Shown here one piece after another: positions 45,236-56,248 of a stretch of 64,000 nucleotides of DNA. The position numbers and the translations under genes were made by a program. The notes beneath the pieces were generated by a model that was not told the DNA's origin, made no database searches, and saw nothing but the letters and a program-made list of their open reading frames with translations. Positions within the stretch are counted from its first letter, which is position 1. Each line of letters opens with the position of its first letter. This stretch comes from Panonychus citri (taxonomy: Eukaryota; Arthropoda; Arachnida; Trombidiformes; Tetranychidae), in assembly GCF_014898815.1 (NCBI RefSeq), contig NW_026515544.1, positions 372,001 to 436,000 of the forward strand, in the 5' to 3' direction.

Positions 45236-46111
45236 TAGATTTTGGGTAAGACTTTACTACACCCCCTATCCAGATCCTCTTCAAATTTTTTCTGTAGATA
45301 GTACTCATTAAGTACTATCTACGTGTGCAAAATTTTTTCACGGAAACTTATGGTGGTGGAGTTATACGCATTTAAAAACATAAAATCCTTAAGGAGTCTA
45401 TGGGACGTTTTAACTTCGCGAAAATCGATGTATATTGAAAGTGGGAGGGGCTAAGGTCATAAAATTTTTTCACATATACATTTGACTATGAACATCCTAT
45501 AACGCAACTTTTAGCTGGATTCGCTACTAGCAACAATACTTAGACTAGGTCAAAAATAGTCAAAACTGTTATTTGTATATATGTAGTGACAGACTACTCA
45601 GATCAACTTGCAATTTGACCAGAATATTTTTCAAGGTCAAAATTATTGTCAAGGTCATTTTGATCAAGATCCCTGCAACTAATTTTTTTGTGATTTTTAG
45701 CCAATAGATGATGCTAGAAACACTTTAGTTCACACAAGTAGCAATAGATGGCAGCACTTTCGAACTTTTGAGAAAGTACTTTAAGGTGACAAAATTTGAT
45801 GACTCAAAATTCGCTGATTTTCTCAGGTATACACATCCTTCCACACGGAGACTAATGCATTTACGCAAAGGTAATTAAAAGTATCGAGTTAATAATACAG
45901 CAAACCAAGTTTGGACAAGCAAATTTTTTTGCCCCTCTCCTCCTGGCCGCTAGCGGCCACACCCACTTTGGGGGAGGGGAGATTTTAATCATGCTCGAGC
46001 CTTTGTCGATGATTATAACAACAATTCATTACTGATTGGGATTATCGGTGATTATGATGACCCATACGGAGCTTTGCCGCGATCGTTGGACATAATTTAT
46101 AAATTAATCCG
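45236..46111. other. Non-coding repeat-like sequence
   Basis: No coding region supported. Contains a GC-rich perfect palindrome at 45944-45959 listed separately. The rest resembles an old, degraded repeat. Confidence 0.35.
45944..45959. repeat. 16-bp perfect GC-rich palindrome
   Basis: TGGCCGCTAGCGGCCA is its own reverse complement and is flanked by a CCCCTCTCC tract on the left and a GGGGGAGGGGAG tract on the right, so the hairpin can extend. It stands out in very AT-rich surroundings. Confidence 0.8.
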
Positions 46112-47132
46112 ATGTGGCCAAGAAAAGGTGAATATATAAGATTTATCAATATAACTTTTTATTGTTATAATACTTACATGATAATTTGTTTGAATTCTAA
46201 GGGATATATCACTGAAAATATAACCATTTATGAACCAGTGGCTGATTATTGTCAAAAAGGACCAGGAAAAAGGTTTTATAATCATATTTCACTTGATCGA
46301 AAAAGAAAAGTTGATTACATATTGTATCAATGAATTTAATTAATTTAATTAATTTTGTTTTGAATAACGATCAACGTAGATTTGGACCAGAGATTTTGAG
46401 AAATGGATTGAAAATATTTTCTTCTAATTCAAATGACAATAATCTTGTTTGATTGAATATATTTGTTGATTATTAAACCACAATTTAGACAATTGTGGTT
46501 AATTTACTACTCATCATGTCTTTTTACGAGGTTCACGGGATCGTGTTGCGTTGACCATTCGTTGACTTTTACTAGGTGAGTACATTGCTTTCAGCTTCAG
46601 AAAAGTTTTCGCCATCTCCACAAGTATAACTTCAGGTCCAATCAAAGGTTCCAACCTGATGAATAAAAAATCCAGCAAATCATGGCCACTGGTCACTAGA
46701 AATAAGGATAAAATTTACTCATCAAGATTGATAAGCATCACAGCAAGACCTATTGGTCTTACAACATGTTCGAGCTGCATAAGGAATAGAACCACAAATA
46801 AGACTAAAGCAAAGAAACATTGGAGTCGATGAATGGACTTGAATCGATGAAAACAACAAAAACATTAATAGAAACCCTCTGAATATCATTGCAGGTTTAC
46901 TAGTTATCTATGAGCAGCGTCTTATTAACAAAAGAGACCAACAATCTAACATTATCCATCCCCATTAACGCCACGATAAAGCAGCCATAGGATCCCTCAT
47001 GTCCCTCCACTCTTCAAAGACTCGATAACAACAACTTATCGGTAAGACTCAAGAGTTAATTTCAAAAGCACAGTGGAAGCTACAGAAAAAGTTGACGGAA
47101 AAGCACTTTAACCTTACCTTACATGCTCAGAA
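46112..47132. other. Unassigned region
   Basis: An open frame at 46112-46333 (plus) and one at 46514-46696 (minus) show no recognisable domain. I see no gene that I can support. Confidence 0.3.
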
Positions 47133-47408
47133 TCAATTTCTTTTATTAGAGTAGATAACAGTTCTCCCTGTAACATGGCTCCTGGGTCTATGTTGAATGG
47201 TATCACTAGTAACGTGTAATACTTGTCTAGATGGGGCATTACCAATTGAATAGACGTGGTGCTTGGGTGATGATGTTCCTTCAGGAAATATGTCGGGGTC
47301 ATTTAGATGTTCTTGTAAATCCAAATAAAGTACATCAGTAGATTGGTCTTGAGGTGGCTGTTTCACTAATGATGATGTTGGCTGTTGGATATTGGATTTT
47401 GAACTCAT
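47133..47408 (-). CDS. Unrecognised short open frame
   Basis: 91 residues from the ATG at 47406-47408. Polar, Pro/Ser/Gln-rich, with no recognised domain, signal peptide or membrane segment. It lies in a repeat-rich stretch and may be a remnant or a chance frame. Confidence 0.2.
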   Translation of the reverse strand: MSSKSNIQQPTSSLVKQPPQDQSTDVLYLDLQEHLNDPDIFPEGTSSPKHHVYSIGNAPSRQVLHVTSDTIQHRPRSHVTGRTVIYSNKRN

Positions 47409-48637
47409 AGTTATGAAAATAATAACTAACCAAATGAAAAGAGAGCAGACAATGTCACAGTGATTCAAAGAGTAATAGCAAGAGAGAGCAGTTGATACCT
47501 CTTACGAAAAAATTAGTTCACACCGATCAACCAGGTGGAGACACAAGTCAATAGTAAGAACGGTCAATACGTTGAGAAAATGGACTTTTGAGTTAAGAAT
47601 CGAAACTTTGTGATTTTGTAAGGACATAAGATAGAACTCGTTTGTCAAAAACTTCATTGTGATCTGATCGTTAGTTTTCGAGCAAATCGCGTTCAAAGTT
47701 GAAACTTTAGATCACTTTTTCTCAGCACTGGTAGACTTTTTAGGAAAGGAATTAAGAGTATAAGGACTACTTTTTACGCGCTTTCAGAAAATTATACTTT
47801 TACAGACTAGAAATATCTACAATTCACAGGCCAAAGCGATGTTTCGTCCTGATGAGTCGAACGCTTTAGGTATTTTGTTGCGATTTCTAAACTAATTTTC
47901 GACTTAATTATCGTAAAGAAGTAAGCTCAGTATCAATTCCACCAAAAATCATAAAAATAATCATTAGAATAATAATTAATTAGAAAAATTGATTAATATA
48001 ATCTCCATTGACTTGCTGCAGTTTTTGCTATTCACTTGAGCTCCACCTGGTTCATCGGTGTGAACTAATTTTCCTGTTTTTTTGTAGTCTGCAGTCTCTT
48101 CTTATTACTCTTTGCAGTGATTGAATTTGTTGAAATGACTTTCTATTAAATAGACATAATCGCTTAAAAATGAAGCAAAAAGATAATGACGAAATTATTT
48201 AATTGCTCATCAATCAATTAGTAACCTGATATGGTGATCATAATTATAACATTGGTCATGGAAGCTCAATAATTAAGTTGAAATTATTGCAGAGATCAAT
48301 TAGATGGAAACGGATTATCAACTCAGTGGATGCCCCAATCTCATTCTCATCATCTTACAAATCCATCAACAATACCATCATCATGAATGATAACTTATGA
48401 TATCTGAATATTCCTACAAATAGATTGGCTTCATCTTATGTCATAACCGAATAAACCATTAACTGAATGACGACTGTGACTCTTTAATCCAATGAATTGG
48501 ATTATACATATTGTATTAACCCTTTTGGGGCCACGTTTAATGAGATACCAAATGGATATGGTTGTTCAAGTCATCATCCAGTCCGGTCATGTCAGAAGTG
48601 CTCAGGAAAATGATTGGTGCAGTTTTAACAACTTTAC
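47409..48637. other. Unassigned region with a hairpin motif
   Basis: No gene supported. A three-way-junction-like motif with CTGATGA and GAAC lies at 47831-47870 and is discussed in the findings. Confidence 0.3.
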
Positions 48638-48883
48638 TTGCTGTTACGACTATTTGTTGACCCAAATGGTCAGCAAAATGGTCAGCAAAATGGTCAACAC
48701 AATCAACTCGATCCAAATGCATTAACAGCAGCCTTGAATAGCCTCGGGGCTGGTAATGGTAGTGGTCCAGGAGGTGTTGGTATAAATAATGGACAACAAC
48801 ACTCAATCCCTCAAATCACCTTGGTACCCGATCAATTGCCTAATGGACAAATTCCAGTAATTTATCAATCGCTATCTAATTAA
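48638..48883 (+). pseudogene. Gln/Asn-Gly low-complexity coding fragment
   Basis: A frame reading NGQQNGQQNGQHNQ, DPNALTAALNSLGAGNGSGP and PQITLVPDQLPNGQIPVIYQ. No start context or flanking exon supports a whole gene. It looks like the last exon of a larger protein, perhaps carried here by a mobile element, since it sits between ends sharing CAGTCGTCATT. Family not recognised. Confidence 0.3.
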
Positions 48884-48912
48884 AAGTTTATTGTTCTCAT
48901 TTTCTCTTAATC

Positions 48913-49089
48913 ACAGTCGTCATTACACTTATCGCAATTTTTTTTGAAATGCGCCACCACCTAGTGTTTCTTATTTATTTGGATAAATCACTTAAAGTTG
49001 GTGTGCTAATTAGAGATGAGTAAAGGGTTAACATCAAGCTCTTTGTCTAATTAACAAACTGATCTTGCGATAAGTGTAATGACGACTGT
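48913..49089. mobile_element. 177-bp MITE with 25-bp perfect TIRs
   Basis: Left end ACAGTCGTCATTACACTTAT continuing CGCAA (48913-48937) is the exact reverse complement of 49065-49089. The 127-bp interior has no coding capacity. Further partial ends with the same AATGACGACTG / CAGTCGTCATT core occur at about 48468 and 49321, so related copies sit side by side. The flanks do not show a clean target duplication. Confidence 0.75.
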
Positions 49090-49468
49090 ATATAATTTGA
49101 GTGATTACAATTATAGAGAGAAGAGTAATTAGAGTGAGAGAGAAAATTTCTTGAGCTGTGATCATCTTTGTATGTGTATATTAATAATTGGCTAATAATT
49201 TCTAATAAATATACTGACTAGTTAATTGTAATCATCTGAATATAAACTTACAAATCTCACTTAGTTCCGGATTGAAGAAACCGAAACGATTTTTATTTTT
49301 CGTTGATTTTAGTGAGACGCAGTCGTCATTAATGAATATGAATTGAAACGAAAATGAAACGTGAATAACATTGGATTTGATTGTTGTGGTTTGGGTGATG
49401 TTGTTGATGGTGAGCGTTGCTTTAATTTGTTTTTCTCAATACTTTGAGCCATATTTTTTTAGTGTTTC

Positions 49469-50212
49469 TTATTGTTGACTTAGATGGGTTGGTGTTCGCT
49501 TTCTTTTAAATGCCGTCAACTTTGGAGAGACTGGTTTGGTTGGGGTCCATTTCGCTTTTGTTGCTTTCAAATTGGGTGGGGTATGAGCGCGAATCTTTGT
49601 TTCGAAGTCACGAGTTAATTCCGCTAATGAACGGTATTTATTCCTTATTGGTGTTGTGTAGGATAATTGGTGGTAAAATCTTTTCTGGAGATCGACTTTT
49701 TTAACAGTTGATGGAAGGGTTGCAGATGATTTAACAAGAGTTTCCCGTCTCAAAGGTCGTGGACGTTTTTCTTGAAGTATACAAGTAACAGGGACGTTTT
49801 CAGCGTCTACATCAGTCCAACAATAATCAGAATCAAGTTCATTATGAAAAGGTTTTTCTGAGTTTTGGCTCACTATTTCCTCAACTTGGTGCTCTTCTTG
49901 GATAACTTTAGTTGAAAGATTTTCCTCTTTTCTATTAACTGGCTCGTTCTCGTTCTCGTCATCAAAGAGCAGAGCTCTCTCCAAATTTTCTTCCTCAAGT
50001 TGTTTAGCATTTTTTCGGATTAGTTTTGGCTGACGCGGCGTTCTTTTAAATTTTTTGATTGAATTGGTTCCGCCAGGGATTCTACATGGCGAAAAACCAA
50101 TTTTCCATAGTCTTCTACACTCTGTTTCTCGTAGGGAATAAGATTTTCTCGTGTCAACATCATCTGGAGTTAAAAATTGAGATGATGAGTTTGTGACCAT
50201 GGGAGAGACCAT
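49469..50212 (-). CDS. TPX2-like spindle protein, short
   Basis: 247 residues in one exon from the ATG at 50210-50212; the frame continues upstream only through non-ATG codons. The C-terminal third (NKYRSLAELTRDFETKIRAH, TPPNLKATKAKW, then PVSPKLTAFKRKR) resembles the central TPX2/importin-binding part of TPX2 (a pattern of PL..QV.DF...TP followed by P.TP.L.T..RAR, from memory). TPX2 activates Aurora A and promotes microtubule nucleation at the mitotic spindle. The N-terminus is acidic and poorly conserved. Much shorter than vertebrate TPX2 (747 residues). Stops right after HLSQQ. It could be a diverged full gene of short type or a retained fragment. It sits alone inside a repeat-rich region. 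Confidence 0.5.
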   Translation of the reverse strand: MVSPMVTNSSSQFLTPDDVDTRKSYSLRETECRRLWKIGFSPCRIPGGTNSIKKFKRTPRQPKLIRKNAKQLEEENLERALLFDDENENEPVNRKEENLSTKVIQEEHQVEEIVSQNSEKPFHNELDSDYCWTDVDAENVPVTCILQEKRPRPLRRETLVKSSATLPSTVKKVDLQKRFYHQLSYTTPIRNKYRSLAELTRDFETKIRAHTPPNLKATKAKWTPTKPVSPKLTAFKRKRTPTHLSQQ

Positions 50213-50441
50213 TTTAAAGAGAAAAGTATGAGTTAGGAACAAAACAAAGAAATGACAAGCAAACAATTAGATTAAATCAGAGACACTTATAGAATATACA
50301 CAATAGAAAATAAAAATTCAGACATGGATACATTTGACGAAAAAAGAAATGTGTCAATATACAGTCAACTGCCAGATATTATCTGGTTAAGCCTAAATAG
50401 CCAGAAATGGGATCAAGTCTTAATGAATTGAATCCAATGTT

Positions 50442-50600
50442 AAAGAGAAATTGAAGAGCGCCCTCTTTCGTCATACAAGAACAACTCCAATATTTATATG
50501 TTTTAGTGAACAGTATATTAACCGCGTACGCGAAACAAACGCGATTAGTGGAAAGAATGAAAAAAATTAAAATCTTACACGGTGTAAAACACCGTGAATA
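50442..50600 (+). repeat. Direct repeat with 44879-45215, copy B
   Basis: Second copy of the two-block repeat described at 44879, about 5.6 kb away in the same orientation. Confidence 0.7.
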
Positions 50601-50785
50601 GGTTAATTTGATTTAAAAAAACTTTTTTAATTAAATTTAATCAATTAATCAATCAATTGAATCTCACACTGTTAAACACCGTGAATGGTCATGGTCAATT
50701 CGATTCAATGAATTTTAATCAATATTCAGCAATATATTTTATTCTTTTTACACAAAAAATTCACGGAATTAAAAACCGTGAATAA
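50575..50785. repeat. Three hairpin repeats of a CACCGTGAAT family
   Basis: Units at about 50576 (TACACGGTGT...ACACCGTGAAT), 50664 (CTCACACTGTTAAACACCGTGAAT type) and 50758 (TTCACGG...CCGTGAATA). Each can fold into a small hairpin. A further unit is at about 45191. Confidence 0.6.
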
Positions 50786-50810
50786 GTGTTCACAAATTTG
50801 AATTGTCGAC

Positions 50811-53483
50811 TTATACACAAATAATGTAATGTGGCGAAATTAAATCAGATAACGATATTCCTTCATGAACTCGGTTAAATTGTTGAATTTGATTTTTGAG
50901 TTTAGGATTTAAATTATTTATATTTTCAATTTGTCTTAAAGTTGATTGCATGAACGGATCGCTTCGTTGATGGTTTATTTCATTATGGTCCATTTAATCT
51001 CTGATTGTCTTCGGTTACTAATAGTGTTTAGATATCATCTCTTTGTTCTTCATCATCTAATTGCTATAATTTACATTCAGGATCAATTGTCGGATATCGA
51101 CTTAAACAGTCGGCGTCAGCATGAATTTTACCGTATTTGTAAGTGATGATGAAATCAAATGATTGAAGAGTAATTGCATATCTCATCAAACGTGAAGGTA
51201 ATTTCGCTTCATTCATAAAGCACAGTGGTCCGTTACTACCTCAAATTTTATGCCTTCTAAATAGTGCCTGAATTTTTCTACTGCGTGCATGATGGTCAAG
51301 CATTCCTTATCAGAAATGGGGTAGTTAATTTCAGCTCCTCTGATTTGCCTTGAAGCATCAGCAGTTGGATTCCATTTTCCTGCATGTTTTGCAATGAAAT
51401 TGCGCCTAAGTCGATGTCCGAGGAATCGTTTCTTAGTTGTGTTTCTCTGGTTGGATCATAATGACTGAGGACTGACCCAAGTGACCCAAGTAAAGGATTT
51501 TTGTTTGTTGAAAAAATTTACATTTTTCTGGTTTTAAGGTTAGTCCCGTTGTTTGAAGACGCTGGAACACTAATTCCAATCGCTTTAAATGTTCCTCTTC
51601 CGTTTTACTGAATACAACGATATCATCAATATATTAAATTTTAATCCACCAAGTACTGAGTTCATTAACCTTTGTAAGGTTAAGGGCGCGTTCACAAACC
51701 AAACGGCATTGTTTTATACTCGTACATTCCAAATGCTGTTACGAATGCCGTTTTTTGGCTTATCTATTCGATGAACAAATAAAATAATTTTCCCTAATTC
51801 AGATGAACTAGCAAACGCTCCTCGATACTTATTCGCTGTTTTATAAAGTTTAGTTATGAAGCCGACTGATAGATCATTGGGTATATTTAACTCCAAATCT
51901 GAGCTTATTGGAGTCGAGGTTTCTTCTTTTGTTTCCTTTATAATTACGTTTTGTGTATCATTATTTGCTTGTTGTTCACCTGAACAATCATCGTCAGATA
52001 AGTTAATTGTTTCAGTATATGACAATTGAATTGTTGAATTAGAATATTTGGTAGAACTATGAATATCATCCCATGATTCACCATCTTCGTAATCTGACGA
52101 GCTTTCTTCATCAGAGGTTATCATGTCAATTTGTATATTTGATTGTTGAATTTCAATTGTTTTCTGAAAGCAATTAATATTAATTCCAGCTTTTGAAAGT
52201 AAATCCTGTCCAATCAATACATTAAACTCTTTAGGTAATTGCTTGACAACTTGGAGCTGAGTCTCATTTATTCTTATTTCCACTTGTACCTTTCCAAGAA
52301 TGGGTAATGGTTTTCCATTGGCAGCAATTGGTTCTGGTCCATAGAATTTTCTGAGTTTAAGATCAAGTTGATTGGCTAATTTTTCAGTTATCAAGGATAT
52401 TTCTGACCCAGTGTCTAACATTGAATCAGTTTTTACATTATTTATTTTAACAAACTGATGAATCAGATTTCTTGAAATGAGAAATGAAACTGAAGCAACA
52501 AATTTTCATCCTCCTGATTAGTAATTACTTTCACCATTGTTTTCCTCTCTTTATCTTCATTAGTTCCAAATTTAACGGTAGGACTTGGTGATCTCTTCCT
52601 ATCAGGAGTAACGGATTTTCTTTGATTCTTTTCTGTTGAATTTTGATACCAATTTTGTTGATTAACAGTTGAAGTACTGGGTAGATTAACTCGAACATCT
52701 TGAGATGCGTTCGGTCCTTTTACTTCGAAATTTGATTACTGGTTACCATTTATATTGTATTGAGTTCGATGTTGTTATTGAAAATAATTACCACCCTATT
52801 CCTGAGCAATTCTGGCTCGGCAAACGTCAGCCGTGTGGTTTGGTTTCTTATAGAATTCGCAAATTACCCTTGGTTTGGTTAATTTAACAACTATTTCCAC
52901 CAAACGTTTAACTGTTTGTTCTAAATCGTAATTACTATTCTGTTTCATGAACGGATCACTACAACAATACATGGCCCTTTTGGCTACTCTTGCGGCTTGA
53001 ATTAGACCATAATGATTGTGGATTCTGGAGAGCTATTCCATACTTAATTCGAGGTAATAGCCTTTCTTTGATCATACTAATAATGAAAGTTTCAGGAGTT
53101 TTCTCATCATTTCTCCTGTAAAGTTCCTGAATTTCGTATATGAATGAGATCGTTGATTGAGTTGGTTGTTGTCGAGCTTTATGCAATTGTTAAGATAGAT
53201 AAGATCTGTAATCTGTTGGGCAGAGATCTCTTATCATTTTGGTTTTCAATTCATCGTAACATTTAGGTTGTTCTTCACCAAAAGTTAAATTGTAGAACCA
53301 ACGCTTAGCTGTACCTTGCAAATAAGCTGGAATAACTTTAAACATTTCTTCTTGATTCCAGTTTAATGCTGTAGTTGCAAATTCAAAGTTTGAGTACCAA
53401 TCTATTACGTTCTCATCTTCATCTGCTGAAAACATCATGATATTGATTGGTATATTTGGGAGCGGTAATATTGGTAAAATCAC
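50811..53483 (-). mobile_element. Decayed Ty3-type LTR retrotransposon (gag-protease-RT)
   Basis: In coding order on the minus strand: gag capsid at 53190-53483 (DWYSNFEFATTALNWNQEEM, LQGTAKRWFYNL), gag continuation at 52959-53186, an aspartic protease start at 52421 (LDTGSEISLI) with ILGKVQVEI and LIGQDLLSKAG, then reverse transcriptase pieces with MPFGL at about 51694-51711 and YIDDIVVF at 51610-51633. Stops and shifts separate the parts, for example a stop right after MPFGL, so the element is dead. LTRs were not identified. Confidence 0.75.
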
Positions 53484-54528
53484 CTTGTGTCTTTATGCTT
53501 CCATATTTATTTATTGCTCACCCACAAATTTATTTGATAGATCAAAATGGTTAACAAAGTAATTGCTGGTACAAGAATACGCAGGACTAAGATCGTTTTC
53601 CCTATTCTTAATTAAGCAGAGTTGTCAATTTCACTGATAGAGTCAGAAAAACACAACAATCTACGATAACTAGCGAGTTTCCTGATATCATGCAGTTAGA
53701 GCTAAGTGAAGATGAAGTTCAACAAGTGACTTAAGTTTAAGTTAGAAAAGTAACTACTCTTGTAGATAATTCGCGTGTGTAGAAAAGTATACAATCGCTT
53801 GTTAGTCAAATTCAAACTTTGAATTAAAAAAATTTACTTTTGGTAAAGACAAAATGGTAATATGATATTATTTAGCTCGTTATTTTTCCTTTGTTTCGTT
53901 TTCTTTTTAAACGACTGATGAAAATGATTACTAGTTCCAAATGATAATAAGGAGATGATATTGAGCTTTTGAAAGGCGACTTCCTTCTTTCAACGAATCA
54001 CAAAAACAAATAAAAGTGTCAACAGTTAACAAGGAGAAGAAGAAAAAACAATAATTAAGTACAATCCATTTGCGGCGTTAACACAGGTAAACACTAATTA
54101 CGACGAGAGAGAAAAGTTGAATCAATTGTTGAGATAAACACTGAGAGAGAATGAAATTGATGATTGGATCAAATTTACTTGAAAGATTGCGAATTAAAAT
54201 GACGAGGCAAACAAGTTGTTGCGAGAGGAAGGAAAGTAATTGAAAGAAACACGCTTTGTGTAGAAAAGGTAAAGATTTTGACGTTTTGATGTTACGATCC
54301 GTTTGAGTTGAATGTTGTTGTTGTTTCTCTTGCTATCAAGTGTTAATGGTTTGTACCAGAGAAGAGAGAGAAATAATTTCTTTTTCTCTCTGAGAGACTG
54401 GTGATGATGATGGAGATATAAGACTCCAAATCTGATGGTGAAGATGAAGATGAAAGCACAAGAAAGAAAGGAAAAATTATTCTAATATGACAGGAAGAAG
54501 ATTGTAGGTCAAGCTTTTTATATTTAAA
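53484..54528. other. Spacer before the IAP element
   Basis: No coding region supported. AT-rich with short GATGATGA-like tracts at about 54400-54460. Confidence 0.4.
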
Positions 54529-54536
54529 GACTTGAG
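54529..54536 (+). repeat. Target-site duplication, left copy
   Basis: GACTTGAG directly before the left inverted repeat; the same 8 bases directly follow the right one at 56249-56256. Confidence 0.65.
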
Positions 54537-54599
54537 TAGTAATAAAACTGCCCGGTCTGGGACAAAAAGAGCGCGAAAATCACCAGACCGGGACTGAAT

Positions 54600-55287
54600 A
54601 AAATGATAAACATTAATCATAGTTGATTAGACAAGTGATTTTAATTGTCACATAATCATTTGTCACAAACACAATTAAGATGAATAATAGAAATTCCTTT
54701 GTTTATTGATCACTATCGAATTCATCTGAATAATTGAGTGCACTTTCCTTCCGGATGACGAATAAGCACTGAAAAAGAACACGTTTCAAGGAGATGATCT
54801 CAGATTTGTTGAAAATGTTGCTTCCAATCGATTTATGTTTCAACACGGATATTATTTGTCTGATCTTTCTGGACAAAGGAGCACCTTTTCCATTGTCAAA
54901 CCTGGGGAAAGAAAAGTAATTGATTAATAAATTTGTAAAACATTTAGTTAACGAAATAATACTAATAGTATTGATACTTTACCTGTTATTTTTTTGTATT
55001 TTCATGATGATTCAGTAAGAAGGTCAAGTTTAATTTGAGATTGATGAAAACTGTTGAAATGGTTCTAACTTAAAAAAATTATAAGTGAGCTTCTCAAAGA
55101 TGATCTTTTTTCTTCAACAACAGTTTTCTTCAGAAGACATTAACTGACCAGATGTCATTGATGAGTTGCAGAAACTGTCAAAAGACAAAAGATATAACAT
55201 AGAAGTGTTAAATTTTTTCCTCAAAATCCTGTTTGGTCCAATATTCTCTTTTGTTTATTCTCTTTTGTTGAAACTAATGATTAGAAA
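54600..55287. other. 5' non-coding part of the IAP element
   Basis: Leader between the left TIR and the IAP start codon. It probably carries the promoter of the gene. A small frame at 55166-55393 overlaps the gene in another frame and is not called. Confidence 0.4.
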
Positions 55288-56042
55288 ATGGTCATTAACT
55301 GTTTATCCCGACATAGAGAACATTCAAGAAGATTTGAAAGAAATTGGCAAAATGTTGTCGATCATATTGAAGGTGTTGATAACCTTCTTCTAATAAATGA
55401 GGCAACAGCTGATGAAAATGTTAGTCAGCAAAGAGCACAAAACTTTCGAGAAGCAGAAACCATCAGACGACATAGACGAGTGTTTAGACCATTGTTTATT
55501 AATTATTCATCTTTTGATGCTCGTCTCGAAACATTCACTAGGTGGCCGCTAGGTCATCCAATAGTACCTTCGAGAATGGTTGAAGCTGGTTTCATCCACA
55601 ATGGTAATTTTCTATTTTAAGATATTCTATAAGAACCTAAATTATATTTTTTTTCTTCAAATAAACAATAGGGTATACTGATGTCACTATTTGTTTTCAT
55701 TGTGGCCACTGTATTTCTAATTGGGATGCTGATGATGACCCATGGATAGAGCATGTTAATGGATCACCACTATGTGCCTATATTTATCTAATGAGAGGGA
55801 ATCAATATATCGAAGCCAGGCAAAGTTTATATATGTCTTCAAGACCATTATATCCACCACCAAGACCTTCATCAGATTTATCGAGATATACATGTAAAGT
55901 ATGTCTTGATAATGAGGTTGGTCTTGTATTCTCCCCCTGTGACCATGCTGTTGCATGTTTTGAATGTGCTGTTTCTTTAGTTAGATGTCCTTTATGTGGG
56001 TGTCCAATAATTAGGGCTGTCCGGACACATTTCATTGATTAA
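55288..56042 (+). CDS. Inhibitor-of-apoptosis protein, one BIR plus RING
   Basis: Exons 55288-55603 and 55672-56042 (68-bp intron, GTAATT and CAATAG borders), 228 residues. IAPs bind caspases or IAP antagonists through the BIR and ubiquitinate partners through the RING, in the cytoplasm. BIR at residues about 80-137: RLETFTRWP, MVEAGF, then the exact zinc pattern C-x2-C-x16-H-x6-C (CFHC...EH...LC). RING at the C-terminus: C-x2-C-x11-C-x-H-x3-C-x2-C-x6-C-x2-C, complete, the IAP spacing. All zinc ligands are present and no frame is broken. An in-frame TAG lies at 55282-55284, so the ATG at 55288 is the first. Single-BIR forms are known in insects, mites and insect viruses. It sits inside a TIR-bounded element. 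Confidence 0.88.
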
Positions 56043-56248
56043 TTATTTAACTGACATTTTTTCAACTGAAAAAAATCAATTTTTACTCCTCATTTCATCT
56101 AATGCTGTAATCATTCTGTTTTAACCATTTATATTTACATTTTAATTAAACGTGATTTAACTGTCAATTAATAAAGTGTCATATTTAATTGGTTTCAGTC
56201 TGGTGATTTTCGCGCTCTTTTTGTCTCAGACCGGGCAGTATTTTTACT

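Larger units (their letters stand above)
54537..56248 (+). mobile_element. DNA-transposon-like element carrying an IAP gene
   Basis: 1712 bp. The ends are inverted repeats of about 50 bp, left 54537-54588 and right about 56198-56248, sharing ACTGCCCGGTCTG, then GACAAAAAGAGCGCGAAAAT and CACCAGAC with about four differences. An 8-bp direct repeat GACTTGAG lies on each side, a size typical of hAT and P superfamilies. The interior holds one intact gene (BIR-RING, 55288-56042) and no transposase, so the element would be non-autonomous. TIR sequence is unlike the hAT CAGNG consensus, so the superfamily is open. Alternative: two copies of a short repeat by chance in opposite orientation around the gene. 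Confidence 0.6.

Noticed and set aside
48537..48806. His/Asp-rich minus-strand frame
   Set aside because: It is the antisense of the Gln/Asn/Gly repeat fragment.
55166..55393. Hydrophobic frame overlapping the start of the IAP gene
   Set aside because: It is in another frame, lacks homology and overlaps the BIR-RING gene, whose zinc motifs are exact.
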